Source: CBDCVN01 sp965223045 (lineage in GTDB: Bacteria > Deinococcota > Deinococci > Deinococcales > Trueperaceae). Taken from it: a DNA stretch of 64,000 nt. Shown piece after piece: positions 35,653 to 44,433 of this stretch. Position 1 is the stretch's first letter; the number at the start of each line of letters is the position of its first letter. Under the pieces are notes generated by a model. That model saw only the letters and a program-made list of their open reading frames with translations, was not told the origin of the DNA and searched no databases. Location: contig CBDCVN010000013.1 in assembly GCA_965223045.1 (NCBI GenBank), forward strand, positions 3,224,001-3,288,000, written 5' to 3'. The position numbers and the translations under genes are program-made.

Positions 35653-37908
35653 TTATTCACTAGCAGGAGACCCAAAATCAAGCTCACGCTCAGCCATCTC
35701 AAACTCTATTTCCACCTTAAAATCATCATCAACACTATAAATCCCTGCCCAGCTTGGTGGGTCAAAACCAAAGTCTGTCATACGTAAATTTGCTGCCATA
35801 ACCCCTTCAATAGATTCACTACCAATGGCAGCAGTAACATCAAAAGTAGTAGGTTGGGTAACTTCACGAATAGTAAGGTCACCTTGCATAGTGAAATTTA
35901 TTTCCTCGCCCAAATCATAACTTTCAGGAGCATCTTCAAGAGCAGTAACTATAAGGGTAGCAAAAGGGTATTTAGAAGATTCTAACCACTCTTCACGCAA
36001 AGTTTCATCTCGCTCTTCTTCATCAGAGGTTAAAGATTCTATTTGCACGGTAAAATGATTAGGTCCAAGGGGAGCAGATAAATTGGCAGTATCAAGAATT
36101 ATTTGGCCAGCAACTTGTGTAGTGCTGCCAGTTCTTTCATGACGACCCACAGTCATACCCAGCTCTTCTAGAGCACCAGCAAAAAACTCTTCCTGCACGA
36201 AGTAAGATGCTTTTGCACTTTCAGGAATAATCTCAAAACGGCGTATGCTTGCAGCAACCTCTAATTCTTCGGGTACTTCTGTTATCAGTAATTCTTGGGG
36301 TATACCTAGCTTCTCAACTATATTAGCACTACTGGCAATGCTTTCATCCCAAGCATCGCGCTTATTCATAACAAATGCTACTTCTACTTGAAAATCATCT
36401 TCAACCTCAAAAATGCCTGCCCAGTTTGGTGGATTAAAACCAAAATCGGTCATAAGTAAATCTGCTACCATCACACCTTCGAGGGCATCATCTGTTACTA
36501 TTGCTGTGACATCAAAGGTAACTGGCTTAGTAACTTCTCTGATAGTAATATCACCAAGTAGCTGAAAGTTAACCTCCTCGTCTTTTAGGTAGTTTGCTGG
36601 CAGGTTTTCTATAGACTTAGCAGTGAATTCTGCTACAGGGTAGCTCGAGCTTTCCAAATCATTTTCCCTAAGAAACTCATCCCGTCTTTTCAAGTTTGAT
36701 TGCAATGATGAAATGAGTACAGCAAAGTAACTACGACCAATTGATAAGTCATCTGGATTAAGCTCAATTTGCCCTAACATTGTTTGGGTACTACCTACTG
36801 TTTCATGCCCTCCAGTAGTAAAACCTATCTCTTGAATAGCTCCGCCAAAGAACCTTTCACGACTAAGATAAGAAGCCGTTGAATCAGCTGAGATAATAGT
36901 AAAGGTAACTAGTTCAGAAGTGATTTCCGGCTCAATTGCGTCGGTAATAGTGATTCCGGGAATACCAGTTTCAGCAACTTCAGGGCCTTCTGCTGACTCC
37001 TCTACCCAAATTTCTTCAGCAAAGTTTTCTTCGCTAGCTTCCTCTACCATCTTAAACTCAACCTCTATGATGAAATCATTTTCAACAGTACGAATGCCTG
37101 CCCAGTCTGGTGGGTCAAAGCCGAAATCTGTCATTTGTACATCTGTAGACATTTTACCTGCAATAGTATCATCGGTTAGAGTGGCAGTAACATCAAAAGT
37201 AACAGGTACAGAGATTTCTCGAGCAGTAAGATAACCTAGCAATTGAAAACTAATTTCTTCACCTTTAGCATATTCTGCTGGTGCACCATCAATAGCAGTG
37301 GCAGTAAAAGTAGCAAGAGGATAAATAGACGACTCCAAATTGTGTTCTTTGATGCGATCATCACGTCTATCATCATCAGAAGTTAGAGACTCTATATTTA
37401 CTGTGAAACTATTGGGACCAAGAACTTGTGGATCAGTTAAATCATTTGCATTAAGCTGCAAGTGCCCCTCAACTTGTTGGGTAGTTCCCACAGCAGTGAC
37501 AGGACCCGGTAGAATCTCTAGTTTGTCCAAAGCACCATCAAGAAACTCTTCGTCAACTATATAAGAAGCCTTCGACTCTTCTGGCACAATGACAAAGGTG
37601 CGTGCATCAGCTGGTTCTGTGTCAGATTCCTCAGCCACAGCAGGGGGTGCAATAGGGTACTGAGCCATGCCACGCTCAATTAACTTTTGGGCTGTTTCAG
37701 GTTTTACACAAGCAGGGTCACCACCTGATCTTATTATTAGCTTGAGCCCCTCTTTACACTCCACCTCTTCAGGTGCTTTACCTTCTTCAACTTGCTTGCT
37801 CGGACTAGTACCTTTAGCATTAATTGCCGGATACGAAGTAATAATAAAGAGTGTTAGAAAGAGTGCTAGACTAACTAACTTTGTTAAAAGAGTAGTAGCT
37901 TTCTTCAT
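35653..37908 (-). CDS. Exported protein with three YceI domains
   Basis: The 751-residue protein has a signal peptide, an N-terminal module (QVEEGKAPEEVECKEGLKLI with IRSGGDPACVKPETAQKLI) at about 35-85, and three YceI-type lipocalin-like domains at about 103-290, 335-520 and 553-745. Each ends with M-T-D-F-G-F-(D/N)-P-P-(D/N/S)-W-A-G-I. Single-domain YceI proteins bind isoprenoid chains in a beta-barrel pocket. Three in tandem is unusual. It starts 20 bases after the dioxygenase-like gene and is probably in an operon with it. The N-terminal module recurs on the nuclease at 51879-54965. Confidence 0.87.
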   Translation of the reverse strand: MKKATTLLTKLVSLALFLTLFIITSYPAINAKGTSPSKQVEEGKAPEEVECKEGLKLIIRSGGDPACVKPETAQKLIERGMAQYPIAPPAVAEESDTEPADARTFVIVPEESKASYIVDEEFLDGALDKLEILPGPVTAVGTTQQVEGHLQLNANDLTDPQVLGPNSFTVNIESLTSDDDRRDDRIKEHNLESSIYPLATFTATAIDGAPAEYAKGEEISFQLLGYLTAREISVPVTFDVTATLTDDTIAGKMSTDVQMTDFGFDPPDWAGIRTVENDFIIEVEFKMVEEASEENFAEEIWVEESAEGPEVAETGIPGITITDAIEPEITSELVTFTIISADSTASYLSRERFFGGAIQEIGFTTGGHETVGSTQTMLGQIELNPDDLSIGRSYFAVLISSLQSNLKRRDEFLRENDLESSSYPVAEFTAKSIENLPANYLKDEEVNFQLLGDITIREVTKPVTFDVTAIVTDDALEGVMVADLLMTDFGFNPPNWAGIFEVEDDFQVEVAFVMNKRDAWDESIASSANIVEKLGIPQELLITEVPEELEVAASIRRFEIIPESAKASYFVQEEFFAGALEELGMTVGRHERTGSTTQVAGQIILDTANLSAPLGPNHFTVQIESLTSDEEERDETLREEWLESSKYPFATLIVTALEDAPESYDLGEEINFTMQGDLTIREVTQPTTFDVTAAIGSESIEGVMAANLRMTDFGFDPPSWAGIYSVDDDFKVEIEFEMAERELDFGSPASE

Positions 37909-37928
37909 AAGATTTCTCCTTGGAATGT

Positions 37929-38948
37929 TTAGTAAAGTTTCTGACCAATAACCTTCAACTTATCAAATCCACCATACATGCTTAAGCTATCAACCTTTCC
38001 TTGGCTATTGCGGTGAAACTCTAAAGCTGTGCCTAGGGCAGGGAAATTAAAGGTGGCACCTTCAACATGAATAATCTCTGCTTTCGGTTGCATAGTTGAT
38101 TCAGCAAATAATTGATCACCTTCTCTAGTTATAGTTAAAACTATAGGTTCCAACATATCCATTGTAAACAAAGTATCCATGCCTAGCCGATACTTACCTA
38201 TATAATCATCAAGAATATAAGCAGCAACTGCTCCTCTTTGTACTTCCTTAAGAACAATATCAAACTCAAAAACATCTATCTGCTTTTCAGGAATAGTTTG
38301 TGGTGCTACAGTAACTCTTGATAACTCTTCTGGAGAAAGCAGTTGGGTAAGTATATCAGTTTGATTCAAAGGCTCGTTTGCAAAGTACATTTGGGTAATA
38401 AGTTCGTGAAAGCCTTGACGAGTCACCTTAAAGTGAATGTGAGGAGTGCGTTGCTCATCTAATTCTGGATTTAGAGCGTCTAAAGGGTAGGGGGCAGGCT
38501 TAATAGTCCTAAAAGCATAAATCCCTTCCTGGTCGGTTATGTCTTTGCCCCAACCTTGAAAATTGGGATCTAAAGGTGCTGGATTGAAATCACGCTCATG
38601 GATGTACTTCCCTTTACTATTCGTTTGCCATATTTCCACAGTGGCACCAAATATAGGCTGACAGCGCTCATCTAAAATTTGTCCTTTAACATAAATAATT
38701 TCACCTTCAGCAACATCTCCTTGACCAGTTATGTGAGTAGGGCTAGTGTCTTTTATACGAGTAAGGTTAACATCATTGTCCTGTTTCTGTGTGGGGTAAA
38801 AAGGACCCATCACTTGCTCTGGGGACACGTCACAGCTAGTCCTTTGAGAGTTGGGAGCCTGCTCTTGTTGTGCTGGTGTTACTTGCAAAATGACTATTAA
38901 GGTTAGTACCACATAAGTAACATATCTGTTTAATATTTGCTTCTGCAA
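37929..38948 (-). CDS. Exported intradiol dioxygenase-like protein
   Basis: The 339-residue protein has a signal peptide (MQKQILNRYVTYVVLTLIVI...). A dioxygenase_C fold follows: VMGPFYPTQK, YVKGQILDERCQPIFGATVEIWQTNSKGKYIHERD, YAFRTIKPAPYPL and the metal motif TPHIHFKV. His residues and Tyr (KGKY, APYPL) resemble the Fe(III) ligands of protocatechuate/catechol dioxygenases. About 90 C-terminal residues (YIGKYRLGMDTLFTMDM...) add a small DUF3471-like beta domain. Substrate unknown. First gene of a likely two-gene operon with the YceI protein; spacing 20 bases. Confidence 0.82.
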   Translation of the reverse strand: MQKQILNRYVTYVVLTLIVILQVTPAQQEQAPNSQRTSCDVSPEQVMGPFYPTQKQDNDVNLTRIKDTSPTHITGQGDVAEGEIIYVKGQILDERCQPIFGATVEIWQTNSKGKYIHERDFNPAPLDPNFQGWGKDITDQEGIYAFRTIKPAPYPLDALNPELDEQRTPHIHFKVTRQGFHELITQMYFANEPLNQTDILTQLLSPEELSRVTVAPQTIPEKQIDVFEFDIVLKEVQRGAVAAYILDDYIGKYRLGMDTLFTMDMLEPIVLTITREGDQLFAESTMQPKAEIIHVEGATFNFPALGTALEFHRNSQGKVDSLSMYGGFDKLKVIGQKLY

Positions 38949-39447
38949 AGGAAACTCCTATTTTGCATTGAATTTGCTCAAGACCTGAGCTTTAATATTT
39001 TAATAAAAATTTGTTTGGAAGCTTCCCATTCTACAACCCATCAATAATACTATCCTACAAAGAAGTATTTTCTATGCCAAACTCTTGTGAAAACCACGCA
39101 TTGTAGATTGCCTTGCAATTAATAATGCCTGTGCAAAATCTTGGGTAATATCATCAATATGTTCTAAGCCTACAGAGACTCGTACAGTACTAACATCTAC
39201 ACCAGCAGCTTTTAATTGCTCATCATCAAGCTGGGAATGAGTAGTACTTGCAGGGTGAGTCACACTTGTTTTGGCGTCACCTAAATTGACTAAGCGTGAA
39301 GCAAGTTTGACATTGTTTAAAAGAGCTTTACCCGCATTTCGGCCACCTTCTATTTCAAAAGTAAGCATGCTGCCAGCACCTTTAGGAAAGTCTTTCTTCG
39401 CACGTTCATGGTAAGGGTTGGAAGGTAAGCTAGGATGGTGGACATTA

Positions 39448-39607
39448 GGGCTGTTCCGAAATAAAATAGTGTTCCAAATACTTAACACATTGAATCAGAA
39501 ACTTGGACGTTTACCAAAATTTGATGACAATATTATACATCCTGTTAGCTAGGAGTTGAGCGATTGTACATCTTGTGATGTACGCAAAATTATTTCAGAA
39601 CAAGTCT
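39448..39607. mobile_element. IS5-type MITE, 160 bp, copy 2
   Basis: Ends GGGCTGTTCCGAAATAA and TTATTTCAGAACAAGTCT bound the insert, with ATTA on both sides (39444-39447, 39608-39611). The intact metY confirms the empty site (acattaaaaacccc). Its right part matches the MITE at 35389-35549. Confidence 0.8.
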
Positions 39608-40125
39608 ATTAAAAACCCCTTGTTGCTCAGTAAGCCACCGGGCTAACTTTTCAGTATTCTCTACGTGTCTATCTGCTCTTAAAGAAAGTGTCTCTAAACC
39701 TTGCAAGAATAAAAAAGCATTTTGTGGGGACATTGCAGGACCAAGGTCTCTTAAGCCTTCTACTCGAGCCCGAATAATAAAAGCAATATTACCAAAAGGT
39801 CCATCTTTACCAAATACATCTGTAAGTACTACACCATGGTAACTAGGATTAGGCTCACTTAAACCGGGGTAACGCCCATTTGCCCAATCAAAATTCCCTG
39901 AGTCCACAACAAGTCCACCAATACCAGTACCATGACCATTAATCCACTTAGTAGCTGAGTGGACAACTATATCTGCACCATGCTTAAAAGGATGGTAGAG
40001 ATAGCCTGCCATAGCCGAGGTATTATCCACTATCACTGCTACACCACGCTCATGAGCAACTTTGACAATAGCATCAAGATCAGGCAACGCTAATGATGGA
40101 TTAGGGATGGATTCTAAAAATATAG

Positions 40126-41838
40126 CTCAACTTTGGCAGTAGTGAGTATGTTAGTAATATTAGTTCACTCAACTAATTATAGCAATTCTCAAAGGAAAAA
40201 TCATCAGTAAAGGAACAAAGAAAACCTAAAAGACCTAAATAGTAAATTAAAAAGGACTCAAAAAGCAATTGGATTTTTAAATAAACGCTTTCTAGTAGCA
40301 GACAGCAGCTAAAATAGGTGCCATCAAACTTTCAAGTGTTTGCCCTTTTACTAATCCAGCACTTATGAAACTTGCCAAACTCCACAAGCTCTGTGCTTTT
40401 GCTACTCGACACCAATGGGAGTTACTACCTTCAATTTCTACCTTGAGTTGATTTTGAAGCTTTTTTAAGAGGTCCTGATCATGAGGTATGGCTCGCAATA
40501 AGCTGTAAACTACGGCAACAAAGCTAATATGTCTGCATATCGCTTCAATATCCCGTACCTGATACTGGTCCAAACCTTCTGCCTTACCTTCTTCATGATA
40601 TACTTCAATTGGCCACCTATGGCGTCTGATTCTTGTTATTCCTGCTGATTGCCATTTTAAGCAATTTGAAATTAATGCATATGGCTCACCCTTCAATTCT
40701 TCCTCTCTGTAATTGATAACTAATCTTTGCTTCCCAAAATTCTTAACCTTAATCGTGCAACAAAAACTGTAGTACCTTTCTTTCTTTCCCTTGTAGGAAA
40801 TGGTTATTTTACGGAAAACTGGCTTCTTCTCCTCACTTAAATTATCGAAATGCTCTTTTTTAAGTCTCTGACTGAAGTCTTTAATTGTTTCTTCTTGCCC
40901 ATTTACAATTACTTTATCATCTGCACAAAGTGTTCCTACATAGGGAAGTTTAAGTTCCTTGTCAATGAAACGACAAAAAGGAGCTGCTGTATACCATTTA
41001 TCAAATACTATAGGCAGTTTCATCCTTGGATTACTTTCCTTCCATTTAGATAGCAATCTTTTTGCAATGTGAAACTTGCTTTCATACAAATCTGTGACAC
41101 CATCTTTGTTTTGATGCCTTCTCCATAATCTTATCAAGTACTGTCGCCATTTTGCTTCATTAGTCTTTTTCAGTTCTAGCTTACTTTCCTTGATGGGAAT
41201 ACCTAGCTCTGGCAGCCCCTCCTCTATTTTCTCAAGGTCAGCGGGTTTCCATAATTCAAATTCTACTGGATAGTCAGTTTGATCGTCACTATAGTGTAAC
41301 CCTACCAAATGGTGCGCCCAAACATGGCATCCTTTACTAGAATCATAAAGTTTTGCTATGCCTTTAAAGTGTTTGCCATAATGCTCAAGCAAAGTATCAT
41401 CTATACTTAACACACCTTTAGGTTTGAAACGAGTACCTTCCAGACTTGCTAAAAGGTCTAAACGTTTTTGGTTTAGTTTCTCTTCACTAAAAGGGCTTTT
41501 GTTTAACAAGCGATTAAGGCTGCTTTGATCACGGTTCTCAAAAATAATCAAGCGATTAATCCCCTCAACGGTTTTGTTTTCTGAAACAATAAGTCCACTT
41601 ATATAACGTTTGAACTGTGTCATGGCTGAATCAGAGAAAATATCTTTAAAGAAATGTTCATAATGCTTAACAACTTCAGGGTAATCAAGCAGGGGTACCA
41701 TATAATCACCTCCACGGTGTGTTTATACATTTTAGGAGGTGTTATTCATAATGTGAAGATTAGTAACAATTTGCTTTATCGGATATTAGCCTATTTTCGT
41801 TTTCCTGACATCGCAAAGGCCTCACTGCAAAAGTTGAG
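40126..41838 (-). mobile_element. 1,713-bp IS4-superfamily IS, complete
   Basis: Ends CTCAACTTTGGCAGT (40126) and the complement of ACTGCAAAAGTTGAG (to 41838) are inverted repeats. Perfect 6-bp duplication ATATAG lies at 40120-40125 and 41839-41844. The element sits in the second metY copy. Another copy's end is at 1-106. Confidence 0.88.
40292..41701 (-). CDS. IS4-superfamily (IS701-like) transposase
   Basis: The 469-residue transposase has an N-terminal DNA-binding part and a DDE core: GVLSIDDTLLEHYGKHFKGI with the first Asp near residue 120, MKLPIVFDKWYTAAPFCRFI with the second, and RHRWPIEVYHEEGKAEGLDQYQVRD with the Glu. Length and the IDDT...H-x-x-G-L-H-Y layout resemble IS701-like enzymes, but the 6-bp duplication differs from the 4-bp one known for that group, so the family is left broad. 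The frame is intact. Confidence 0.8.
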   Translation of the reverse strand: MVPLLDYPEVVKHYEHFFKDIFSDSAMTQFKRYISGLIVSENKTVEGINRLIIFENRDQSSLNRLLNKSPFSEEKLNQKRLDLLASLEGTRFKPKGVLSIDDTLLEHYGKHFKGIAKLYDSSKGCHVWAHHLVGLHYSDDQTDYPVEFELWKPADLEKIEEGLPELGIPIKESKLELKKTNEAKWRQYLIRLWRRHQNKDGVTDLYESKFHIAKRLLSKWKESNPRMKLPIVFDKWYTAAPFCRFIDKELKLPYVGTLCADDKVIVNGQEETIKDFSQRLKKEHFDNLSEEKKPVFRKITISYKGKKERYYSFCCTIKVKNFGKQRLVINYREEELKGEPYALISNCLKWQSAGITRIRRHRWPIEVYHEEGKAEGLDQYQVRDIEAICRHISFVAVVYSLLRAIPHDQDLLKKLQNQLKVEIEGSNSHWCRVAKAQSLWSLASFISAGLVKGQTLESLMAPILAAVCY

Positions 41839-42304
41839 ATATAGCTCTAGTTTTATCATCTATTAAATCAGCAAATTCTTGAGGGTTATCTTCTGGGGAA
41901 GTAAACTTAACTTCTATACCCAAACGAGGCAAGGTAACCTTGAACATATTGAGGCTGCCACCATAAAGATTAGGTGAGGACACAATGTTATCACCAGAGT
42001 TAGCTAAAGTAGTAATAGTTAAAAACTCTGCTGCGTGACCAGAAGCTACAGCTAAAGCAGCCACTCCTCCTTCTAAAGCAGCAATGCGTTTTTCTAACAC
42101 ATCACAAGTAGGATTCATAATGCGGCTATAAATATTGCCAAATTCTTGTAAAGCAAATAATCTAGCAGCATGATCAGCATCATCAAAGTTAAAAGCAGTA
42201 GTTTGATAAATAGGCACTGCCCGAGATTTAGTAGTTGCCTCCACCTCTTCTTGACCAGCATGAATCTGCAAAGTTTCAAAACGGTAACTCATAAAATTTC
42301 CCAT

Positions 42305-42743
42305 CCTCTCTAAAGGTTAACTGCATTGCTATGCTCATTTTCACAAATTCTGTGTGTAAAGACAATGGTTAAACAACTTGTAGAGAACATTAGAGATTCC
42401 TCTGAATTCTAGGTGCATCAAAAGTTTATTTTGATTGACTAGTCAAGATTAGTCACGTTCAAACCGTTGAAAGCAGCAAGAAACCCAACCTTTATACCCT
42501 TTCGATACCTTCACTAATGTTGCGCAAACTCCTCATTGTCCCAGATAATAAAAAGTCTATAATCGTGAATTTCCCCACATTGATTTCTAATTATCACTCA
42601 TGTCAGAGAAGCATTTGTAAAATTTGAGAGGGACTTCACTTTCTGATTTCAAAGTCTTGTGTTAAAGAAATCCCATCTAGAAAGGTCTTAATTTTGCGCA
42701 AAAAAGGTGAGGATATCATTTTATCCTCCATTGAGTTGACCTT
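42305..42743. other. Non-coding stretch with a repeat shared with 48.8 kb
   Basis: No gene is supported. The first about 100 bases match the metY promoter region. At about 42438-42520 the sequence (ttgattgac...gttgaaagcagcaagaaaccc aacctttat) resembles 48769-48845. A small palindrome GGATATCATTTTATCC lies at about 42711-42726. Confidence 0.45.
42438..42520 (+). repeat. Diverged repeat, matches 48769-48845
   Basis: The core AACCCAACCTTTAT with flanking GTTGAA and GGCAAG/AGCAAG is shared with the sequence downstream of the zinc-ribbon gene. Identity is moderate, judged by eye. It may be a remnant of a duplicated 3' flank. Confidence 0.4.
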
Positions 42744-42956
42744 CTATTTTTTAGGCTTAAGATAAATGAAAATTACTTCTTCGTATACTTCACCCCCCAC
42801 CTTAAAGCTCTTGGGATCACTACATTGCCCTGTAATAATAAACCTACAATTACTTAGTCTCTCCTCTGCATCATAGACATCTGTTTCTTCGGTACAAACT
42901 CTATCTTGCAAAATAGGGTCAGCATTTTCCTCTGCCGTACGATTTCCAAGACAGTA
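42744..42956 (-). pseudogene. C-terminal fragment of an unknown secreted protein
   Basis: Immediately next to the IS3 left end, an open frame without a start encodes 70 residues: YCLGNRTAEENADPILQDRV, then four further Cys-containing stretches (VCTEE, NCRF, QCSD) and GGEVYEEVIFIYLKPKK before TAG. Cysteine content suggests an exported protein. It may be the end of the gene whose signal-peptide part lies on the other side (44289-44433), but no target duplication is visible and the phases do not join cleanly, so they might be two genes. Confidence 0.5.
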
Positions 42957-43056
42957 TGAGGTGAACCCAATTGATCGGACAAAAAATTAAGGTTAATTAA
43001 GACCTACTAAAATGATATCAAATTGAGATTACATTGTTTGTAAGCTTGATAACAAC

Positions 43057-43893
43057 CTATCCTGTTATTATTGATTTAGTTTTCTCCTCTCTGTAAACTA
43101 ATTCAGGCGTTTTGTACTGCAATGATTGATGCGGACGTTCACTGTTATAAAATTGTAAGTACTTTCCTATTTCTTCCCTTCCTTGCTCTATATTTTTGTA
43201 TTCCTTTAGATATACTTCTTCATACTTTACCGTTCTCCACAACCTTTCTGTAAATATATTATCCATGTAGCACCCTCTTCCGTCCATGCTGATTGCTATT
43301 TCGTTTGCCTTCAATATATCCGTAAACTCATGACTTGTGTACTGACTACCTTGATCTGTATTGAATATCTCTGGCTTCTCTCCTTCCAACGCCTCTTCTA
43401 ATGCTTCTATACAAAACTCTGCTTTCATGCTATTCGAAACTTCCCATGAAACAACATAACGGCTATACCAATCCATTACTACTACCAGATAGCAATATCC
43501 TCCTTGCAAACGTATATACGTAATATCACTAGCCCATACCTGATTTGGTTTGTTTATGATTTTGTTTTTCAGAAGGTATGGGTAAATTTTATGTCCTTCC
43601 TTTGGTTTACTTAGTTTGGGTTTGGCATATATAGCTTGCAAACCCATCAGACACATCAAACGATATACTCTTTTGTGATTGACTTTATAGCCTTCTCCAT
43701 TGAGCATTGCTGTTATCTTGCGATAACCTAGAAAAGGATGATCTGTATACAACTCATCTATCCTTTGCATCAAGCATTCATTGAGATCGCTGATTCTTGT
43801 AGGTCGATAGTAATAACTACTACGATTCAGTCTCAGTAACTCACATTGCTTAGTAATGCTCAATTGAGGGTGCCTTGGATCGACTATCAACAT
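43057..43893 (-). CDS. IS3-family transposase OrfB (integrase core)
   Basis: The 278-residue catalytic frame has an HTH_21 region (HPFLGYRKITAMLNGEGYKVNHKRVYRLM) and an rve core with the DDE triad in WASDITYIRL, FNTDQGSQYTS and FTERLWRTVKYEEVYL. The C-terminus YNSERPHQSLQYKTPELVY is typical. The frame reads open upstream of its ATG into OrfA's end, consistent with a -1 frameshift fusion. Complete and probably functional. Confidence 0.92.
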   Translation of the reverse strand: MLIVDPRHPQLSITKQCELLRLNRSSYYYRPTRISDLNECLMQRIDELYTDHPFLGYRKITAMLNGEGYKVNHKRVYRLMCLMGLQAIYAKPKLSKPKEGHKIYPYLLKNKIINKPNQVWASDITYIRLQGGYCYLVVVMDWYSRYVVSWEVSNSMKAEFCIEALEEALEGEKPEIFNTDQGSQYTSHEFTDILKANEIAISMDGRGCYMDNIFTERLWRTVKYEEVYLKEYKNIEQGREEIGKYLQFYNSERPHQSLQYKTPELVYREEKTKSIITG

Positions 43894-43907
43894 ACGTTCC
43901 TCTTGAC

Positions 43908-44201
43908 TCAGTTTTTGAGCCCTTTGGACAAAAAATCTAGTTCCATTTTCAATTTGCCAATCTGTTCGTACAGTGCAGCCTCTCTACGTTCTTGCAGTTT
44001 GGCTTTCCTGCCCCTTAGTAGTGAAAATCTTTCATGCAATGCTTCTGATCCAGCTTTTTTCCATTCTTTAATTTGAGTGGTGTGTACACCATATTGATTT
44101 GCTAATTCTGCAAGATTCTTCTCTCCAACTATGGCTGCTGCTGCAACTTTAGCTTTGAATTCTTTCTTATATGTTTTTCTTATTCCTTTTGTCTGGCTCA
44201 T
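43908..44201 (-). CDS. IS3-family transposase OrfA
   Basis: The 97-residue helix-turn-helix protein is the first frame of the complete IS3 element and ends LDFLSKGLKN just before OrfB. It differs from the copy at 329-622 at residue 68 only (K for R). A T6G tract near its end is the likely slippage point for making OrfAB. Confidence 0.9.
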   Translation of the reverse strand: MSQTKGIRKTYKKEFKAKVAAAAIVGEKNLAELANQYGVHTTQIKEWKKAGSEALHERFSLLRGRKAKLQERREAALYEQIGKLKMELDFLSKGLKN

Positions 44202-44288
44202 TTATATCTCCATATTCTAGATATTTTACATCTTCTATGGACCTTAATTTCGCCGGGGTTTTCTGTCCAGTTTTTGGGGGTAAGCTCA

Positions 44289-44433
44289 TTGGCATGCCAT
44301 TTGCACTCAAAGCATTTGCACTCAAAGCATTAGAAGCATGGCCATTAGTGGATCTTATTGCTGTTGCTGTTGAAGCAAACAAACTAACGAATAAAATACT
44401 ACCAATAATAACGAATCTCTTAAATAATTTCAT
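44289..44433 (-). pseudogene. Signal-peptide start of an exported protein cut by IS3
   Basis: From an ATG at 44433 preceded by AAAGGATAAATAATT, about 48 codons encode MKLFKRFVIIGSILFVSLFA, then STATAIRSTNGHASNALSAN and ALSANGMP. This is a signal peptide with an AxA-like cleavage site and a short repeat (NALSA). At 44288 the IS3 end begins and the frame continues only into IS sequence. The 3' part may be 42744-42956. Confidence 0.6.

Larger units (their letters stand above)
39072..42292 (-). pseudogene. metY: Second metY copy, broken by a MITE and an IS
   Basis: Three segments reproduce the MetY at 15754-17067. 42292-41839 gives MSYRFETLQIHAGQEE to DDKTRAI; 40125-39608 continues AIFLESIPNPSLALPDLDAI to EQQGVFN; 39447-39072 gives VHHPSLPSNPYHERAKKDF to the end. 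A 1,713-bp IS with duplication ATATAG and a 160-bp MITE with duplication ATTA cause the breaks; without them the frame appears continuous. About 100 bases of 5' flank also match, so the duplication included the promoter. The intact copy presumably made this one dispensable. Confidence 0.9.
42957..44288 (-). mobile_element. IS3-family element (IS150-like), complete copy
   Basis: The left end TGAGGTGAACCCAATTGATC and right end TGAGCTTACCCCCAAAAACT share TGAG, CCC and GGACA blocks, the IS150-group type. It carries intact OrfA and OrfB. No 3-4-bp duplication is seen, which fits recombination between IS copies or an adjacent deletion. The truncated copy at 122-709 is nearly identical. Confidence 0.88.
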
